A DNA stretch of 64,000 bases from Tubulanus polymorphus (taxonomy: Eukaryota; Nemertea; Palaeonemertea; Tubulaniformes; Tubulanidae). Position 1 is the first letter of the stretch, and every line of letters begins with the position of its first letter. The stretch spans positions 7,874,501 to 7,938,500 of the forward strand of contig NC_134035.1 of assembly GCF_964204645.1 (NCBI RefSeq), in the 5' to 3' direction. Shown here piece by piece: positions 1 to 11,163 of this stretch. The position numbers and the translations under genes are program-made. The notes under the pieces were generated by a model, which had not been told where the DNA came from, did not search any database, and saw nothing but the letters and a program-made list of their open reading frames with translations.

Positions 1-90
1 TAATGGCGTAAACAAACAAGCAAATAAACAAACAAATAAACGGCTGTTTGCGAGTGCTTTTAATTTTTGAAATAAATCGAGCAAAATTTG

Positions 91-96
91 AAAAAA
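91..96 (-). terminator. Pol III T6 terminator (representative, copy 1)
   Basis: Six T residues on the minus strand follow the AGAC that closes the 5S acceptor-type stem. The first two are counted as the last two bases of the mature 120-nt RNA. The same T6 follows the other copies. Confidence 0.85.
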
Positions 97-117
97 GTCT
101 ACAGCACCCGGTATTCC

Positions 118-135
118 CAGGCGGTCACCCATCCA
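118..135 (-). promoter_or_regulatory. 5S internal promoter C box (representative, copy 1)
   Basis: Nucleotides 80-97 of the 5S gene read TGGATGGGTGACCGCCTG, differing by one base from the vertebrate C box as I remember it. This is the main TFIIIA zinc-finger contact site. Confidence 0.85.
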
Positions 136-150
136 AGTACTAACCGGGCC

Positions 151-165
151 CGACGTTGCTTAACT
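151..165 (-). promoter_or_regulatory. 5S internal promoter A box (representative, copy 1)
   Basis: Nucleotides 50-64 of the 5S gene read AGTTAAGCAACGTCG, aligning with the canonical metazoan A box of the TFIIIA-bound internal control region. The intermediate element lies at nucleotides 67-72 (positions 143-148). Confidence 0.85.
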
Positions 166-240
166 TCGGTGATCGGACGAGAACCGGTGCTTTCAACGTG
201 GTATGGCCGTAGACAACAAAACGTATCAATCTAACCGTTT

Positions 241-248
241 TGATATTA
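241..248 (-). promoter_or_regulatory. TATA-like box at -34 to -27 of 5S copy 1 (representative)
   Basis: On the minus strand this reads TAATATCA, 27-34 bp before the first base of the 5S gene (214 = +1). TATA-like elements near -30 are known to support 5S transcription in several invertebrates. The element is present upstream of every copy I read, including those with the 31-bp deletion, which ends just short of it at about -39. Function is inferred from position. Confidence 0.55.
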
Positions 249-455
249 CCTTCTCGATAGGATCGCCACCTCAGCGAGGCATCCACTTTTTATGTCTCTT
301 TTAACACAGTTTCAATTGCTCAACTGATAAAACCAGGTACAATTATCCATTCGCTCCATCGAAAGATGTAGAAACAAACGCCTTTCCCTTCGCTCAAGGA
401 TCGGCGTTGAATAAGGCGGAGGAAACTATGAGAACAGCTACTTAGCAACACAATC

Positions 456-467
456 TGTGACGTCACA
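456..467. promoter_or_regulatory. 12-bp palindrome with CRE/ATF core in the spacer (representative)
   Basis: TGTGACGTCACA is a perfect 12-bp inverted repeat centred on the consensus CRE TGACGTCA. It lies about 242-253 bp upstream of the 5S start of copy 1 and recurs in every spacer I read, including the last, truncated one (60845-60856). Binding by CREB/ATF-type bZIP proteins is inferred from the consensus only. Confidence 0.5.
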
Positions 468-651
468 TTACCAGAAAACATCCAATCTTTTATCTCTAAC
501 AAAGTATCGATTTGGGAATATATCTGCGACAACAAAATTTTGACGGCTTCGTTCAACTAATGGCGAAAACGAACAAGCAAATAAACAAACAAATAAACGG
601 CTGTTTACGAGTGCTTTTAATTTTTGAAATAAATCGAGCAAAATTTGAAAA

Positions 652-771
652 AAGTCTACAGCACCCGGTATTCCCAGGCGGTCACCCATCCAAGTACTAA
701 CCGGGCCCGACGTTGCTTAACTTCGGTGATCGGACGAGAACCGGTGCTTTCAACGTGGTATGGCCGTAGAC
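652..771 (-). rRNA. RN5S: 5S rRNA, copy 2
   Basis: Step to next copy 557 bp. The -10 region has TATAAAT instead of the usual TATCAAT. Confidence 0.97.
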
Positions 772-1208
772 AACAAAACGTATAAATCTAACCGTTTTGA
801 TATTACCTTCTCGATAGGATCGCCACCTCAGCGAGGCATCCACTTTTTATGTCTCTTTTAACACAGTTTCAATTGCTCAACTGATAAAACCAGGTACAAT
901 TATCCATTCGCTCCATCGAAAGATGTAGAAACAAACGCCTTTCCCTTCGCTCAAGGATCGGCGTTGAATAAGGCGGAGGAAACTATGAGAACAGCTACTT
1001 AGCAACACAATCTGTGACGTCACATTACCAGAAAACATCCAATCTTCTATCTCTAACAAAGTATCGATTTGGGAATATATCTGCGACAACAAAATTTTGA
1101 CGGCTTCGTTCAACTAATGGCGAAAACGAACAAGCAAATAAACAAACAAATAAACGGCTGTTTACGAGTGCTTTTAATTTTTGAAATAAATCGAGCAAAA
1201 TTTGAAAA

Positions 1209-1328
1209 AAGTCTACAGCACCCGGTATTCCCAGGCGGTCACCCATCCAAGTACTAACCGGGCCCGACGTTGCTTAACTTCGGTGATCGGACGAGAACCG
1301 GTGCTTTCAACGTGGTATGGCCGTAGAC
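1209..1328 (-). rRNA. RN5S: 5S rRNA, copy 3
   Basis: Step 557 bp; standard copy. Confidence 0.97.
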
Positions 1329-1765
1329 AACAAAACGTATCAATCTAACCGTTTTGATATTACCTTCTCGATAGGATCGCCACCTCAGCGAGGCATCCAC
1401 TTTTTATGTCTCTTTTAACACAGTTTCAATTGCTCAACTGATAAAACCAGGTACAATTATCCATTCGCTCCATCGAAAGATGTAGAAACAAACGCCTTTC
1501 CCTTCGCTCAAGGATCGGCGTTGAATAAGGCGGAGGAAACTATGAGAACAGCTACTTAGCAACACAATCTGTGACGTCACATTACCAGAAAACATCCAAT
1601 CTTCTATCTCTAACAAAGTATCGATTTGGGAATATATCTGCGACAACAAAATTTTGACGGCTTCGTTCAACTAATGGCGAAAACGAACAAGCAAATAAAC
1701 AAACAAATAAACGGCTGTTTACGAGTGCTTTTAATTTTTGAAATAAATCGAGCAAAATTTGAAAA

Positions 1766-1885
1766 AAGTCTACAGCACCCGGTATTCCCAGGCGGTCACC
1801 CATCCAAGTACTAACCGGGCCCGACGTTGCTTAACTTCGGTGATCGGACGAGAACCGGTGCTTTCAACGTGGTATGGCCGTAGAC
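1766..1885 (-). rRNA. RN5S: 5S rRNA, copy 4
   Basis: Step 557 bp. The upstream spacer has GCAAGACAATC in place of GCAACACAATC at about 2116. Confidence 0.97.
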
Positions 1886-2322
1886 AACAAAACGTATCAA
1901 TCTAACCGTTTTGATATTACCTTCTCGATAGGATCGCCACCTCAGCGAGGCATCCACTTTTTATGTCTCTTTTAACACAGTTTCAATTGCTCAACTGATA
2001 AAACCAGGTACAATTATCCATTCGCTCCATCGAAAGATGTAGAAACAAACGCCTTTCCCTTCGCTCAAGGATCGGCGTTGAATAAGGCGGAGGAAACTAT
2101 GAGAACAGCTACTTAGCAAGACAATCTGTGACGTCACATTACCAGAAAACATCCAATCTTCTATCTCTAACAAAGTATCGATTTGGGAATATATCTGCGA
2201 CAACAAAATTTTGACGGCTTCGTTCAACTAATGGCGAAAACGAACAAGCAAATAAACAAACAAATAAACGGCTGTTTGCGAGTGCTTTCAATTTTTGAAA
2301 TAAATCGAGCAAAATTTGAAAA

Positions 2323-2442
2323 AAGTCTACAGCACCCGGTATTCCCAGGCGGTCACCCATCCAAGTACTAACCGGGCCCGACGTTGCTTAACTTCGGTGA
2401 TCGGACGAGAACCGGTGCTTTCAACGTGGTATGGCCGTAGAC
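2323..2442 (-). rRNA. RN5S: 5S rRNA, copy 5
   Basis: Step 555 bp (CT deletion). TATAAAT-type -10 region. Confidence 0.97.
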
Positions 2443-2877
2443 AACAAAACGTATAAATCTAACCGTTTTGATATTACCTTCTCGATAGGATCGCCACCTC
2501 AGCGAGGCATCCACTTTTTATGTCTCTTTTAACACAGTTTCAATTGCTCAACTGATAAAACCAGGTACAATTATCCATTCGCTCCATCGAAAGATGTAGA
2601 AACAAACGCCTTTCCCTTCGCTCAAGGATCGGCGTTGAATAAGGCGGAGGAAACTATGAGAACAGCTACTTAGCAACACAATCTGTGACGTCACATTACC
2701 AGAAAACATCCAATCTTCTATCTAACAAAGTATCAATTTGGGAATATATCTGCGACAACAAAATTTTGACGGCTTCGTTCAACTAATGGCGAAAACAAAC
2801 AAGCAAATAAACAAACAAATAAACGGCTGTTTACGAGTGCTTTTAATTTTTGAAATAAATCGAGCAAAATTTGAAAA

Positions 2878-2997
2878 AAGTCTACAGCACCCGGTATTCC
2901 CAGGCGGTCACCCATCCAAGTACTAACCGGGCCCGACGTTGCTTAACTTCGGTGATCGGACGAGAACCGGTGCTTTCAACGTGGTATGGCCGTAGAC
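2878..2997 (-). rRNA. RN5S: 5S rRNA, copy 6
   Basis: Step 557 bp; standard copy. Confidence 0.97.
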
Positions 2998-3434
2998 AAC
3001 AAAACGTATCAATCTAACCGTTTTGATATTACCTTCTCGATAGGATCGCCACCTCAGCGAGGCATCCACTTTTTATGTCTCTTTTAACACAGTTTCAATT
3101 GCTCAACTGATAAAACCAGGTACAATTATCCATTCGCTCCATCGAAAGATGTAGAAACAAACGCCTTTCCCTTCGCTCAAGGATCGGCGTTGAATAAGGC
3201 GGAGGAAACTATGAGAACAGCTACTTAGCAACACAATCTGTGACGTCACATTACCAGAAAACATCCAATCTTCTATCTCTAACAAAGTATCGATTTGGGA
3301 ATATATCTGCGACAACAAAATTTTGACGGCTTCGTTCAACTAATGGCGAAAACGAACAAGCAAATAAACAAACAAATAAACGGCTGTTTACGAGTGCTTT
3401 TAATTTTTGAAATAAATCGAGCAAAATTTGAAAA

Positions 3435-3554
3435 AAGTCTACAGCACCCGGTATTCCCAGGCGGTCACCCATCCAAGTACTAACCGGGCCCGACGTTGCT
3501 TAACTTCGGTGATCGGACGAGAACCGGTGCTTTCAACGTGGTATGGCCGTAGAC
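3435..3554 (-). rRNA. RN5S: 5S rRNA, copy 7
   Basis: Step 555 bp. Upstream spacer is the first G-haplotype unit (GCGTCC, AACAGAG, CCCGTCG). Confidence 0.97.
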
Positions 3555-3989
3555 AACAAAACGTATCAATCTAACCGTTTTGATATTACCTTCTCGATAG
3601 GATCGCCACCTCAGCGAGGCGTCCACTTTTTATGTCTCTTTTAACAGAGTTTCAATTGCTCAACTGATAAAACCAGGTACAATTATCCATTCGCTCCATC
3701 GAAAGATGTAGAAACAAACGCCTTTCCCGTCGCTCAAGGATCGGCGTTGAATAAGGCGGAGGAAACTATGAGAACAGCTACTTAGCAACACAATCTGTGA
3801 CGTCACATTACCAGAAAACATCCAATCTTCTATCTAACAAAGTATCGATTTGGGAATATATCTGCGACAACAAAATTTTGACGGCTTCGTTCAACTAATG
3901 GCGAAAACGAACAAGCAAATAAACAAACAAATAAACGGCTGTTTACGAGTGCTTTTAATTTTTGAAATAAATCGAGCAAAATTTGAAAA

Positions 3990-4109
3990 AAGTCTACAGC
4001 ACCCAGTATTCCCAGGCGGTCACCCATCCAAGTACTAACCGGGCCCGACGTTGCTTAACTTCGGTGATCGGACGAGAACCGGTGCTTTCAACGTGGTATG
4101 GCCGTAGAC
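3990..4109 (-). rRNA. RN5S: 5S rRNA, copy 8 (C105U variant)
   Basis: Nucleotide 105 is U instead of C (position 4005). In the 70/105 pair of helix V this turns a G-C into a G-U wobble, which should be tolerated. Step 557 bp. Confidence 0.96.
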
Positions 4110-4546
4110 AACAAAACGTATCAATCTAACCGTTTTGATATTACCTTCTCGATAGGATCGCCACCTCAGCGAGGCATCCACTTTTTATGTCTCTTTTAAC
4201 ACAGTTTCAATTGCTCAACTGATAAAACCAGGTACAATTATCCATTCGCTCCATCGAAAGATGTAGAAACAAACGCCTTTCCCTTCGCTCAAGGATCGGC
4301 GTTGAATAAGGCGGAGGAAACTATGAGAACAGCTACTTAGCAACACAATCTGTGACGTCACATTACCAGAAAACATCCAATCTTCTATCTCTAACAAAGT
4401 ATCGATTTGGGAATATATCTGCGACAACAAAATTTTGACGGCTTCGTTCAACTAATGGCGAAAACGAACAAGCAAATAAACAAACAAATAAACGGCGGTT
4501 TACGAGTGCTTTTAATTTTTGAAATAAATCGAGCAAAATTTGAAAA

Positions 4547-4666
4547 AAGTCTACAGCACCCGGTATTCCCAGGCGGTCACCCATCCAAGTACTAACCGGG
4601 CCCGACGTTGCTTAACTTCGGTGATCGGACGAGAACCGGTGCTTTCAACGTGGTATGGCCGTAGAC
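4547..4666 (-). rRNA. RN5S: 5S rRNA, copy 9
   Basis: Step 557 bp. TATAAAT-type -10 region. The 3' flank has CGGCGGTTT (about 4493), a marker shared with copies 48 and 79. Confidence 0.97.
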
Positions 4667-5103
4667 AACAAAACGTATAAATCTAACCGTTTTGATATTA
4701 CCTTCTCGATAGGATCGCCACCTCAGCGAGGCATCCACTTTTTATGTCTCTTTTAACACAGTTTCAATTGCTCAACTGATAAAACCAGGTACAATTATCC
4801 ATTCGCTCCATCGAAAGATGTAGAAACAAACGCCTTTCCCTTCGCTCAAGGATCGGCGTTGAATAAGGCGGAGGAAACTATGAGAACAGCTACTTAGCAA
4901 CACAATCTGTGACGTCACATTACCAGAAAACATCCAATCTTCTATCTCTAACAAAGTATCGATTTGGGAATATATCTGCGACAACAAAATTTTGACGGCT
5001 TCGTTCAACTAATGGCGAAAACGAACAAGCAAATAAACAAACAAATAAACGGCTGTTTACGAGTGCTTTTAATTTTTGAAATAAATCGAGCAAAATTTGA
5101 AAA

Positions 5104-5223
5104 AAGTCTTCAGCACCCGGTATTCCCAGGCGGTCACCCATCCAAGTACTAACCGGGCCCGACGTTGCTTAACTTCGGTGATCGGACGAGAACCGGTGCT
5201 TTCAACGTGGTATGGCCGTAGAC
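5104..5223 (-). rRNA. RN5S: 5S rRNA, copy 10 (U114A variant)
   Basis: Nucleotide 114 is A instead of U (position 5110), opposing A5 in helix I and breaking one pair. The same change occurs in copy 13, 1669 bp away. Step 555 bp. Confidence 0.95.
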
Positions 5224-5658
5224 AACAAAACGTATCAATCTAACCGTTTTGATATTACCTTCTCGATAGGATCGCCACCTCAGCGAGGCATCCACTTTTT
5301 ATGTCTCTTTTAACACAGTTTCAATTGCTCAACTGATAAAACCAGGTACAATTATCCATTCGCTCCATCGAAAGATGTAGAAACAAACGCCTTTCCCTTC
5401 GCTCAAGGATCGGCGTTGAATAAGGCGGAGGAAACTATGAGAACAGCTACTTAGCAACACAATCTGTGACGTCACATTACCAGAAAACATCCAATCTTCT
5501 ATCTAACAAAGTATCGATTTGGGAATATATCTGCGACAACAAAATTTTGACAGCTTCGTTCAACTAATGGCGAAAACAAACAAGCAAATAAACAAACAAA
5601 TAAACGGCTGTTTGCGAGTGCTTTTAATTTTTGAAATAAATCGAGCAAAATTTGAAAA

Positions 5659-5778
5659 AAGTCTACAGCACCCGGTATTCCCAGGCGGTCACCCATCCAA
5701 GTACTAACCGGGCCCGACGTTGCTTAACTTCGGTGATCGGACGAGAACCGGTGCTTTCAACGTGGTATGGCCGTAGAC
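5659..5778 (-). rRNA. RN5S: 5S rRNA, copy 11
   Basis: Step 557 bp. TATAAAT-type -10 region; upstream spacer has AACAACCAATC (about 6043), shared with the spacer of copy 14. Confidence 0.97.
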
Positions 5779-6215
5779 AACAAAACGTATAAATCTAACC
5801 GTTTTGATATTACCTTCTCGATAGGATCGCCACCTCAGCGAGGCATCCACTTTTTATGTCTCTTTTAACACAGTTTCAATTGCTCAACTGATAAAACCAG
5901 GTACAATTATCCATTCGCTCCATCGAAAGATGTAGAAACAAACGCCTTTCCCTTCGCTCAAGGATCGGCGTTGAATAAGGCGGAGGAAACTATGAGAACA
6001 GCTACTTAGCAACACAATCTGTGACGTCACATTACCAGAAAACAACCAATCTTCTATCTCTAACAAAGTATCGATTTGGGAATATATCTGCGACAACAAA
6101 ATTTTGACGGCTTCGTTCAACTAATGGCGAAAACGAACAAGCAAATAAACAAACAAATAAACGGCTGTTTACGAGTGCTTTTAATTTTTGAAATAAATCG
6201 AGCAAAATTTGAAAA

Positions 6216-6335
6216 AAGTCTACAGCACCCGGTATTCCCAGGCGGTCACCCATCCAAGTACTAACCGGGCCCGACGTTGCTTAACTTCGGTGATCGGACG
6301 AGAACCGGTGCTTTCAACGTGGTATGGCCGTAGAC
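6216..6335 (-). rRNA. RN5S: 5S rRNA, copy 12
   Basis: Step 557 bp. Mosaic spacer: GCGTCC and AACAGAG of the G haplotype but CCCTTCG of the common one. Confidence 0.97.
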
Positions 6336-6772
6336 AACAAAACGTATCAATCTAACCGTTTTGATATTACCTTCTCGATAGGATCGCCACCTCAGCGAGG
6401 CGTCCACTTTTTATGTCTCTTTTAACAGAGTTTCAATTGCTCAACTGATAAAACCAGGTACAATTATCCATTCGCTCCATCGAAAGATGTAGAAACAAAC
6501 GCCTTTCCCTTCGCTCAAGGATCGGCGTTGAATAAGGCGGAGGAAACTATGAGAACAGCTACTTAGCAACACAATCTGTGACGTCACATTACCAGAAAAC
6601 ATCCAATCTTCTATCTCTAACAAAGTATCGATTTGGGAATATATCTGCGACAACAAAATTTTGACGGCTTCGTTCAACTAATGGCGAAAACGAACAAGCA
6701 AATAAACAAACAAATAAACGGCTGTTTACGAGTGCTTTTAATTTTTGAAATAAATCGAGCAAAATTTGAAAA

Positions 6773-6892
6773 AAGTCTTCAGCACCCGGTATTCCCAGGC
6801 GGTCACCCATCCAAGTACTAACCGGGCCCGACGTTGCTTAACTTCGGTGATCGGACGAGAACCGGTGCTTTCAACGTGGTATGGCCGTAGAC
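6773..6892 (-). rRNA. RN5S: 5S rRNA, copy 13 (U114A variant)
   Basis: Nucleotide 114 is A (position 6779), as in copy 10. Step 555 bp. Confidence 0.95.
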
Positions 6893-7327
6893 AACAAAAC
6901 GTATCAATCTAACCGTTTTGATATTACCTTCTCGATAGGATCGCCACCTCAGCGAGGCATCCACTTTTTATGTCTCTTTTAACACAGTTTCAATTGCTCA
7001 ACTGATAAAACCAGGTACAATTATCCATTCGCTCCATCGAAAGATGTAGAAACAAACGCCTTTCCCTTCGCTCAAGGATCGGCGTTGAATAAGGCGGAGG
7101 AAACTATGAGAACAGCTACTTAGCAACACAATCTGTGACGTCACATTACCAGAAAACATCCAATCTTCTATCTAACAAAGTATCGATTTGGGAATATATC
7201 TGCGACAACAAAATTTTGACAGCTTCGTTCAACTAATGGCGAAAACAAACAAGCAAATAAACAAACAAATAAACGGCTGTTTGCGAGTGCTTTTAATTTT
7301 TGAAATAAATCGAGCAAAATTTGAAAA

Positions 7328-7447
7328 AAGTCTACAGCACCCGGTATTCCCAGGCGGTCACCCATCCAAGTACTAACCGGGCCCGACGTTGCTTAACTTC
7401 GGTGATCGGACGAGAACCGGTGCTTTCAACGTGGTATGGCCGTAGAC
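7328..7447 (-). rRNA. RN5S: 5S rRNA, copy 14
   Basis: The only 558-bp step: one extra A in TTCAAACTAATGG at about 7787-7795. Spacer has AACAACCAATC (about 7711). Confidence 0.97.
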
Positions 7448-7885
7448 AACAAAACGTATCAATCTAACCGTTTTGATATTACCTTCTCGATAGGATCGCC
7501 ACCTCAGCGAGGCATCCACTTTTTATGTCTCTTTTAACACAGTTTCAATTGCTCAACTGATAAAACCAGGTACAATTATCCATTCGCTCCATCGAAAGAT
7601 GTAGAAACAAACGCCTTTCCCTTCGCTCAAGGATCGGCGTTGAATAAGGCGGAGGAAACTATGAGAACAGCTACTTAGCAACACAATCTGTGACGTCACA
7701 TTACCAGAAAACAACCAATCTTCTATCTCTAACAAAGTATCGATTTGGGAATATATCTGCGACAACAAAATTTTGACGGCTTCGTTCAAACTAATGGCGA
7801 AAACGAACAAGCAAATAAACAAACAAATAAACGGCTGTTTACGAGTGCTTTTAATTTTTGAAATAAATCGAGCAAAATTTGAAAA

Positions 7886-8005
7886 AAGTCTGCAGCACCC
7901 GGTATTCCCAGGCGGTCACCCATCCAAGTACTAACCGGGCCCGACGTTGCTTAACTTCGGTGATCGGACGAGAACCGGTGCTTTCAACGTGGTATGGCCG
8001 TAGAC
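7886..8005 (-). rRNA. RN5S: 5S rRNA, copy 15 (U114C variant)
   Basis: Nucleotide 114 is C (position 7892), giving an A5/C114 mismatch in helix I and a new PstI-type CTGCAG. Step 555 bp, G-haplotype spacer. Confidence 0.95.
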
Positions 8006-8440
8006 AACAAAACGTATCAATCTAACCGTTTTGATATTACCTTCTCGATAGGATCGCCACCTCAGCGAGGCGTCCACTTTTTATGTCTCTTTTAACAGAG
8101 TTTCAATTGCTCAACTGATAAAACCAGGTACAATTATCCATTCGCTCCATCGAAAGATGTAGAAACAAACGCCTTTCCCGTCGCTCAAGGATCGGCGTTG
8201 AATAAGGCGGAGGAAACTATGAGAACAGCTACTTAGCAACACAATCTGTGACGTCACATTACCAGAAAAAATCCAATCTTCTATCTAACAAAGTATCGAT
8301 TTGGGAATATATCTGCGACAACAAAATTTTGACAGCTTCGTTCAACTAATGGCGAAAACAAACAAGCAAATAAACAAACAAATAAACGGCTGTTTGCGAG
8401 TGCTTTTAATTTTTGAAATAAATCGAGCAAAATTTGAAAA

Positions 8441-8560
8441 AAGTCTACAGCACCCGGTATTCCCAGGCGGTCACCCATCCAAGTACTAACCGGGCCCGAC
8501 GTTGCTTAACTTCGGTGATCGGACGAGAACCGGTGCTTTCAACGTGGTATGGCCGTAGAC
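8441..8560 (-). rRNA. RN5S: 5S rRNA, copy 16
   Basis: Step 557 bp. TATAAAT-type -10 region. Confidence 0.97.
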
Positions 8561-8997
8561 AACAAAACGTATAAATCTAACCGTTTTGATATTACCTTCT
8601 CGATAGGATCGCCACCTCAGCGAGGCATCCACTTTTTATGTCTCTTTTAACACAGTTTCAATTGCTCAACTGATAAAACCAGGTACAATTATCCATTCGC
8701 TCCATCGAAAGATGTAGAAACAAACGCCTTTCCCTTCGCTCAAGGATCGGCGTTGAATAAGGCGGAGGAAACTATGAGAACAGCTACTTAGCAACACAAT
8801 CTGTGACGTCACATTACCAGAAAACATCCAATCTTCTATCTCTAACAAAGTATCGATTTGGGAATATATCTGCGACAACAAAATTTTGACGGCTTCGTTC
8901 AACTAATGGCGAAAACGAACAAGCAAATAAACAAACAAATAAACGGCTGTTTACGATTGCTTTTAATTTTTGAAATAAATCGAGCAAAATTTGAAAA

Positions 8998-9117
8998 AAG
9001 TCTACAGCACCCGGTATTCCCAGGCGGTCACCCATCCAAGTACTAACCGGGTCCGACGTTGCTTAACTTCGGTGATCGGACGAGAACCGGTGCTTTCAAC
9101 GTGGTATGGCCGTAGAC
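8998..9117 (-). rRNA. RN5S: 5S rRNA, copy 17 (G66A variant)
   Basis: Nucleotide 66 is A instead of G (position 9052), immediately beside the intermediate element of the internal promoter. Step 557 bp. The 3' flank has ACGATTGC for ACGAGTGC. Confidence 0.95.
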
Positions 9118-9554
9118 AACAAAACGTATCAATCTAACCGTTTTGATATTACCTTCTCGATAGGATCGCCACCTCAGCGAGGCATCCACTTTTTATGTCT
9201 CTTTTAACACAGTTTCAATTGCTCAACTGATAAAACCAGGTACAATTATCCATTCGCTCCATCGAAAGATGTAGAAACAAACGCCTTTCCCTTCGCTCAA
9301 GGATCGGCGTTGAATAAGGCGGAGGAAACTATGAGAACAGCTACTTAGCAACACAATCTGTGACGTCACATTACCAGAAAACATCCAATCTTCTATCTCT
9401 AACAAAGTATCGATTTGGGAATATATCTGCGACAACAAAATTTTGACGGCTTCGTTCAACTAATGGCGAAAACGAACAAGCAAATAAACAAACAAATAAA
9501 CGGCTGTTTACGAGTGCTTTTAATTTTTGAAATAAATCGAGCAAAATTTGAAAA

Positions 9555-9674
9555 AAGTCTACAGCACCCGGTATTCCCAGGCGGTCACCCATCCAAGTAC
9601 TAACCGGGCCCGACGTTGCTTAACTTCGGTGATCGGACGAGAACCGGTGCTTTCAACGTGGTATGGCCGTAGAC
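9555..9674 (-). rRNA. RN5S: 5S rRNA, copy 18
   Basis: First 526-bp step: the 31-bp upstream block is missing. Confidence 0.97.
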
Positions 9675-10080
9675 AACAAAACGTATCAATCTAACCGTTT
9701 TGATATTACCTTCACTTTTTATGTCTCTTTTAACACAGTTTCAATTGCTCAACTGATAAAACCAGGTACAATTATCCATTCGCTCCATCGAAAGATGTAG
9801 AAACAAACGCCTTTCCCTTCGCTCAAGGATCGGCGTTGAATAAGGCGGAGGAAACTATGAGAACAGCTACTTAGCAACACAATCTGTGACGTCACATTAC
9901 CAGAAAACATCCAATCTTCTATCTCTAACAAAGTATCGATTTGGGAATATATCTGCGACAACAAAATTTTGACGGCTTCGTTCAACTAATGGCGAAAACG
10001 AACAAGCAAATAAACAAACAAATAAACGGCTGTTTACGAGTGCTTTTAATTTTTGAAATAAATCGAGCAAAATTTGAAAA

Positions 10081-10200
10081 AAGTCTACAGCACCCGGTAT
10101 TCCCAGGCGGTCACCCATCCAAGTACTAACCGGGCCCGACGTTGCTTAACTTCGGTGATCGGACGAGAACCGGTGCTTTCAACGTGGTATGGCCGTAGAC
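10081..10200 (-). rRNA. RN5S: 5S rRNA, copy 19
   Basis: Step 557 bp; spacer carries CTATAACAAAG (about 10480). Confidence 0.97.
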
Positions 10201-10637
10201 AACAAAACGTATCAATCTAACCGTTTTGATATTACCTTCTCGATAGGATCGCCACCTCAGCGAGGCATCCACTTTTTATGTCTCTTTTAACACAGTTTCA
10301 ATTGCTCAACTGATAAAACCAGGTACAATTATCCATTCGCTCCATCGAAAGATGTAGAAACAAACGCCTTTCCCTTCGCTCAAGGATCGGCGTTGAATAA
10401 GGCGGAGGAAACTATGAGAACAGCTACTTAGCAACACAATCTGTGACGTCACATTACCAGAAAACATCCAATCTTCTATCTATAACAAAGTATCGATTTG
10501 GGAATATATCTGCGACAACAAAATTTTGACGGCTTCGTTCAACTAATGGCGAAAACGAACAAGCAAATAAACAAACAAATAAACGGCTGTTTACGAGTGC
10601 TTTTAATTTTTGAAATAAATCGAGCAAAATTTGAAAA

Positions 10638-10757
10638 AAGTCTACAGCACCCGGTATTCCCAGGCGGTCACCCATCCAAGTACTAACCGGGCCCGACGTT
10701 GCTTAACTTCGGTGATCGGACGAGAACCGGTGCTTTCAACGTGGTATGGCCGTAGAC
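10638..10757 (-). rRNA. RN5S: 5S rRNA, copy 20
   Basis: Step 526 bp; left edge of the 7641-bp duplication lies near here. Confidence 0.97.
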
Positions 10758-11163
10758 AACAAAACGTATCAATCTAACCGTTTTGATATTACCTTCACTT
10801 TTTATGTCTCTTTTAACACAGTTTCAATTGCTCAACTGATAAAACCAGGTACAATTATCCATTCGCTCCATCGAAAGATGTAGAAACAAACGCCTTTCCC
10901 TTCGCTCAAGGATCGGCGTTGAATAAGGCGGAGGAAACTATGAGAACAGCTACTTAGCAACACAATCTGTGACGTCACATTACCAGAAAACATCCAATCT
11001 TCTATCTCTAACAAAGTATCGATTTGGGAATATATCTGCGACAACAAAATTTTGACGGCTTCGTTCAACTAATGGCGAAAACAAACAAGCAAATAAACAA
11101 ACAAATAAACGACTGTTTACGAGTGCTTTTAATTTTTGAAATAAATCGAGCTAAATTTGAAAA

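Larger units (their letters stand above)
95..214 (-). rRNA. RN5S: 5S rRNA, copy 1
   Basis: 5S rRNA, the small RNA of the large ribosomal subunit. The 120-nt gene begins GTCTACGGCCATACCACG and ends GGGTGCTGTAGACTT; its ends pair over 8 bp (helix I). The internal A box and C box are intact. The step to copy 2 is 557 bp. This copy is the reference for the other 110; entries below give only what is particular to each. Confidence 0.98.
215..651 (-). repeat. Representative 5S intergenic spacer (between copies 1 and 2)
   Basis: This describes the non-genic stretch that recurs throughout the array. Read in the direction of 5S transcription it holds: the T6 terminator of copy 2 (648-653), an AATTTTTGA/TAAATCGAGC tract, an AAAC/AAAT simple repeat (about 562-598), the palindrome TGTGACGTCACA (456-467), the block that is absent from 526-bp units (254-284), and the TATA-like box of copy 1 (241-248). 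Short ORFs on both strands (for example 320-556 and 468-689 minus, 512-700 plus) overlap one another and the 5S gene. They carry no recognisable domain and are broken in several units by small indels or stops, so I do not call them genes. Confidence 0.9.
5104..8070. repeat. Three-gene duplication, offset 1669 bp
   Basis: Copies 10-12 repeat as copies 13-15. The U114A change in the 5S gene (5110/6779), the AACAACCAATC spacer variant (6043/7711) and the GCGTCC spacer recur. The second block has one extra A at about 7790. Confidence 0.8.

Noticed and set aside
340-360. CCAGGTACAATT as a splice donor or spliced-leader junction
   Set aside because: An AG|GTACAA match alone; the nearest Sm-like site is more than 180 bp away and no hairpins lie between.
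320-556. Recurrent 78-aa, 73-aa and 62-aa ORFs repeated with every unit
   Set aside because: They overlap one another on both strands and the 5S gene itself, have no recognisable domain, and several units break them (CT deletion, GAGCTAAATT stop, extra A). Their conservation follows from array homogenisation.
540-640. Sm-site-like AATTTTTGA and AATTTTGAC on the plus strand, suggesting a linked snRNA or spliced-leader gene
   Set aside because: The 5S spacers of some animals carry such genes, so I looked. No snRNA signature was found, no stem-loop follows the sites, and no leader-donor of proper spacing precedes them.
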